Of a DNA stretch of 64,000 nucleotides, positions 61,617-64,000 are shown one piece after another (within the stretch, counting starts at the first letter, position 1; every line of letters begins with the position of its first letter). The translations under genes were made by a program, and so were the position numbers. The notes under the pieces are model-generated. The model saw nothing but the letters and a program-made list of their open reading frames with translations, made no database searches and was not told the origin of the DNA. Origin of the DNA: an uncultured bacterium (GTDB lineage Bacteria > Bacteroidota > Ignavibacteria > Kapaibacteriales > UBA4661); assembly GCA_937899715.1 (NCBI GenBank), contig CALCNX010000031.1:62001-126000 (forward strand). Reading direction: 5' to 3'.

Positions 61617-62744
61617 TCAGGATTTTTCGAGCAGAAACAGATACTCGCTGTATGCGCCGTCACTGGTAATCCACTCGTTTGTCCAGCGCATTGCGCCCAT
61701 GACGTTCTTTTTGTAATCAATTTCTATCGCTTGCAGAATTGTGCCTGAAGCGTTCAAGATAGAGTGCAACTCCTCTTTCGTTGCTCTGCCGCCGGAGCTG
61801 TACGACAGCACAATGTACCGCGCTGCTGTCTCTTCAATAAGCCGCTTAATGGCTTGCATGGCGATAAAACTTCCCTCATTGTCTTTGCGAAACTCTTCAA
61901 AGACCGATGCCGCAACGCCGTCGCGCGTGTCCTCACGCCTATTGGCTCTCCCAAAAAGCGCAGGCTTGTCGTTTTTGATAACGGTTGTCCAAATATGATA
62001 ATACGACGAGTACCGAACACGGCTTGGAGGCATTTTATCGTTGTTCGAGCCGTAGGGTGGGTCGAAGTAAGCGACATCAAATTCATATCGTCCGATGGTG
62101 TCGAAAATATCACCCTTTACCACTTGATGCTCCGCCGTATTGAGATGCACTTCCGGTATGCGCAAGGTCATCGTCTTGTACGACCGCGCCGACCAATCGG
62201 ACAGATACGCAGCATAGTGTCCAAGCGTATTGTCCACCGAATCCAGTGCGAAGATAAGACTTGTGAGCGCTACGGCTTTTTCTACTTCATCCAGCCCCAT
62301 GCGGTCAATTTCATCCCTGATGGCATCCAGCTTTCGAGTGTTATGAAGCTGAAACGGTCTTTTTTCGCCCGCCTTGTCCGACCGAGCCTCCGCACGACCG
62401 CCATAATGCTCACTGAACCAGCCGTGATAACCTTCCAAAGAATTGAGATGCTGGATAATATCTGCATAATACTCACGAGGGCGGGTGTTCAGCAGAAAGC
62501 AGGTTGCAATTGTCTTTGACCACTCAGCACTATCGCTGGCAGTCACCTGAAAGCCACACTGCGCCAGCGCCTGACTGACCCGCGTAGAACCGCTAAAGCC
62601 ATCCAGCACCGTGCGTACACCAAGCGGCGCAAGCATATTCAAAATATAGGGGAGAATTTTGAGCTTTGAACCGGCGTATTTGATGCTTTGCGTTTTGGGG
62701 GCGGTAAGCGTTATTTCATCGGAAAAATTTCTGATGCTAGGCAT
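61617..62744 (-). CDS. D12-class DNA adenine methylase
   Basis: A 375-residue N6-adenine methyltransferase. YAGSKLKILPYILNML and the AdoMet motif LDGFSGSTRVSQALAQCG (about 47-64) open the protein; the catalytic DPPYG is in FDVAYFDPPYGSNNDKM near 229. The motif order is that of the alpha (Dam/D12) group, but the target-recognition region is longer than in Dam. No restriction endonuclease or specificity subunit is within the window, so it is an orphan or solitary methylase. Recognition site unknown. Confidence 0.9.
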   Translation of the reverse strand: MPSIRNFSDEITLTAPKTQSIKYAGSKLKILPYILNMLAPLGVRTVLDGFSGSTRVSQALAQCGFQVTASDSAEWSKTIATCFLLNTRPREYYADIIQHLNSLEGYHGWFSEHYGGRAEARSDKAGEKRPFQLHNTRKLDAIRDEIDRMGLDEVEKAVALTSLIFALDSVDNTLGHYAAYLSDWSARSYKTMTLRIPEVHLNTAEHQVVKGDIFDTIGRYEFDVAYFDPPYGSNNDKMPPSRVRYSSYYHIWTTVIKNDKPALFGRANRREDTRDGVAASVFEEFRKDNEGSFIAMQAIKRLIEETAARYIVLSYSSGGRATKEELHSILNASGTILQAIEIDYKKNVMGAMRWTNEWITSDGAYSEYLFLLEKS

Positions 62745-62762
62745 TGAGTATCTTTCTTCAAT

Positions 62763-64000
62763 TCAGTTTTCTTGCGCTTGTGCAGAAATCATCAAATGAT
62801 CGTCCACATTGGTTGCTACAGGCAATTCAACGATAAACGTTGTGCCATCGCCGTACAAACTCTCAGCCCAGACACGACCGCCGTGCAAATCCACTATTTT
62901 CTTGACGCTGGACAAGCCCACGCCGCTTGACGATTCGCCGCCTGTTGGTCGGGCAGACAGACGCTGAAAGAACCCAAATAATTTTTGTTTATCCTCTTCG
63001 GTCAAGCCCGGTCCTTCGTCGCGGACCTCCAGACGAATCATATCACCTGTTTTTTGCAAAAGCACGGACATTTGCGTATCGAAGGGCGAGTATTTGACCG
63101 CATTGCTCAGAAGATTGTCTATCACCTGCACGATACGCCGCCAGTCGCCCATGATGAAGCATGAAGGTTCGCACGACGCTTCAATATGCTGGCGTTTGCG
63201 CTCTGCGCTGGGGCGGTATTGCTCAATCATTTCTTGGCATAATTCCGTCATATTCATCGCTTGAAGATTCAGTTCCAGTTTGCCCAGTTGTAGCGCGGTG
63301 TTATCCAAAAGGTCGCTGATAAGCCGATACATATTTTCTGATGATGTGACAATCATATTCACCAGTTCAGACGCATTTGGCTTGCCAAGACCACCACTGA
63401 GCAAGAGCCGTGCAAGTCCCAAAATTGACGTAAGCGGATTGCGCAAATCGTGCGCCACAATACTCAAGAGTTTAATTTTAATTTCGTTTTCCTGTTCCAG
63501 TTGGGCGTTTGTTTGCAGCACATCCATCATCACGGCGTGCATACTTTTCGTTGATTGCAAGAGCGTCGCCAGTTGTAGCCTACTTTCGGAATCTTTGTCG
63601 GCATCATTGAACGATTGTGAAGCATTATCCAACGCAGAGAGGAAGTTTGCCAAATCGTTTGTGGCAAGGTGTAAGAATTTCATTTTGACAGCATTTGCCT
63701 CTTCTAAGTCTTGGTTGGTGCGCTGGAGTTGAACGATAGTTTCTTGCAGTTGGGTATTGGCAAGCTGTATGCTTTGCGCCTGCTCGACAAGAACTTCTTG
63801 CTGCCGAAGAATTTCGGTATTTGCTTCGGATAAAGAAGCATTTTTTTCGGTAAGCGCCTGTTCTGAACGCCGCTTGAGGCTATAACGATTGAGAAGGAGA
63901 ATCACCAGAAGCGTCAAAAAAACTACGCCCGTCATCAACCCATAGCGCCAGAAGAGGTCGAGTTTACGGGACTGTTCGAGCAACTGAATCTGCTGCTCTT
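62763..64000 (-). CDS. Sensor histidine kinase, 5' end outside the window
   Basis: The frame is open to the window edge, so the N-terminus is missing. The visible 412 codons begin with a coiled coil (EQQIQ), a membrane helix (YGLMTGVVFLTLLVILLLN) and a long coiled coil. HisKA (LLSIVAHDLRNPLTSILG) and HATPase_c (NLLSNAVKYSPFD, SSGVGLSSVKKIV) follow. The sequence before the helix resembles that of the TPR cyclase at 6225, so the missing part may be a periplasmic TPR sensor. FQRLSARPTGGES places it in the same kinase family as 37116 and 40514. The ATPase is intact to PVATN. Confidence 0.88.
   Translation of the reverse strand, partial: EQQIQLLEQSRKLDLFWRYGLMTGVVFLTLLVILLLNRYSLKRRSEQALTEKNASLSEANTEILRQQEVLVEQAQSIQLANTQLQETIVQLQRTNQDLEEANAVKMKFLHLATNDLANFLSALDNASQSFNDADKDSESRLQLATLLQSTKSMHAVMMDVLQTNAQLEQENEIKIKLLSIVAHDLRNPLTSILGLARLLLSGGLGKPNASELVNMIVTSSENMYRLISDLLDNTALQLGKLELNLQAMNMTELCQEMIEQYRPSAERKRQHIEASCEPSCFIMGDWRRIVQVIDNLLSNAVKYSPFDTQMSVLLQKTGDMIRLEVRDEGPGLTEEDKQKLFGFFQRLSARPTGGESSSGVGLSSVKKIVDLHGGRVWAESLYGDGTTFIVELPVATNVDDHLMISAQAQEN

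Overview
The window is a chromosomal segment, near 50 % GC, from a Gram-negative bacterium of the Bacteroidota/Chlorobiota superphylum. A deep lineage such as Kapabacteria or Ignavibacteria is my best guess. The support is a type IX secretion (T9SS) C-terminal sorting domain (29506-30972), several TonB-dependent and beta-barrel outer-membrane proteins, propeller-type sensor kinases, a 31-residue AURKAIP1/COX24 protein, and promoter-like sites of the TTTG-N19/20-TAnnTTTG type. The lineage is an inference; no rRNA is present.

Layout. 1-2795 (minus) is the 5' part of a large secreted repeat protein. 3046-6114 holds Mrp and a DUF1800 protein, separated by a hairpin-rich miniature repeat. 6225-10045 (minus) holds a TPR adenylate cyclase, the COX24 peptide, a zinc-ribbon TPR protein and HU. 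10426-15708 has SecG, a TonB receptor, a TPR protein and a barrel protein. 15861-18107 is a class A penicillin-binding protein. 18492-25723 is a plus-strand block: TonB receptor, TPR protein, Omp85-like barrel, a LytS/LytTR two-component pair and a fatty-acid hydroxylase family protein. MutY and ThrA follow.

29506-33689 (minus) is the accessory-looking part: a T9SS cargo, two tandem paralogous outer-membrane proteins (one with a 1-nt frameshift) and a LytTR-like protein with a G10 tract. Each tandem gene is preceded by a conserved leader with an 18-codon upstream ORF ending in LSTPFP-stop and a hairpin whose stem differs between copies while its loop is kept. This leader is the most unusual thing in the window and may be an undescribed cis-regulatory element.

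33828-42694 has a YfhO-like membrane protein and a sensory cluster: a soluble PAS/methyl-accepting mini-protein, a two-propeller histidine kinase and a PAS histidine kinase. 42861-47469 has a DUF4864-like protein, CoaBC and a von Willebrand-type membrane protein. tRNA-Pro(CGG) at 47635 is followed by an AT-rich barrel gene and a frameshifted small antitoxin-like gene. 48926-64000 holds aldehyde dehydrogenase, a coupled glycosyltransferase/coiled-coil pair, a sugar epimerase and glycosyltransferase, a lipid A acyltransferase, a ppGpp-hydrolase-like HD protein, two sensor kinases, biotin carboxylase and an orphan D12-class DNA methylase.

The overall theme is envelope biogenesis and surface display combined with signal transduction: five histidine kinases, two LytTR proteins, one cyclase and one chemoreceptor-like protein. 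The kinases at 37116, 40514 and 62763 share a near-identical motif in the ATP-binding domain and look like one expanded family.
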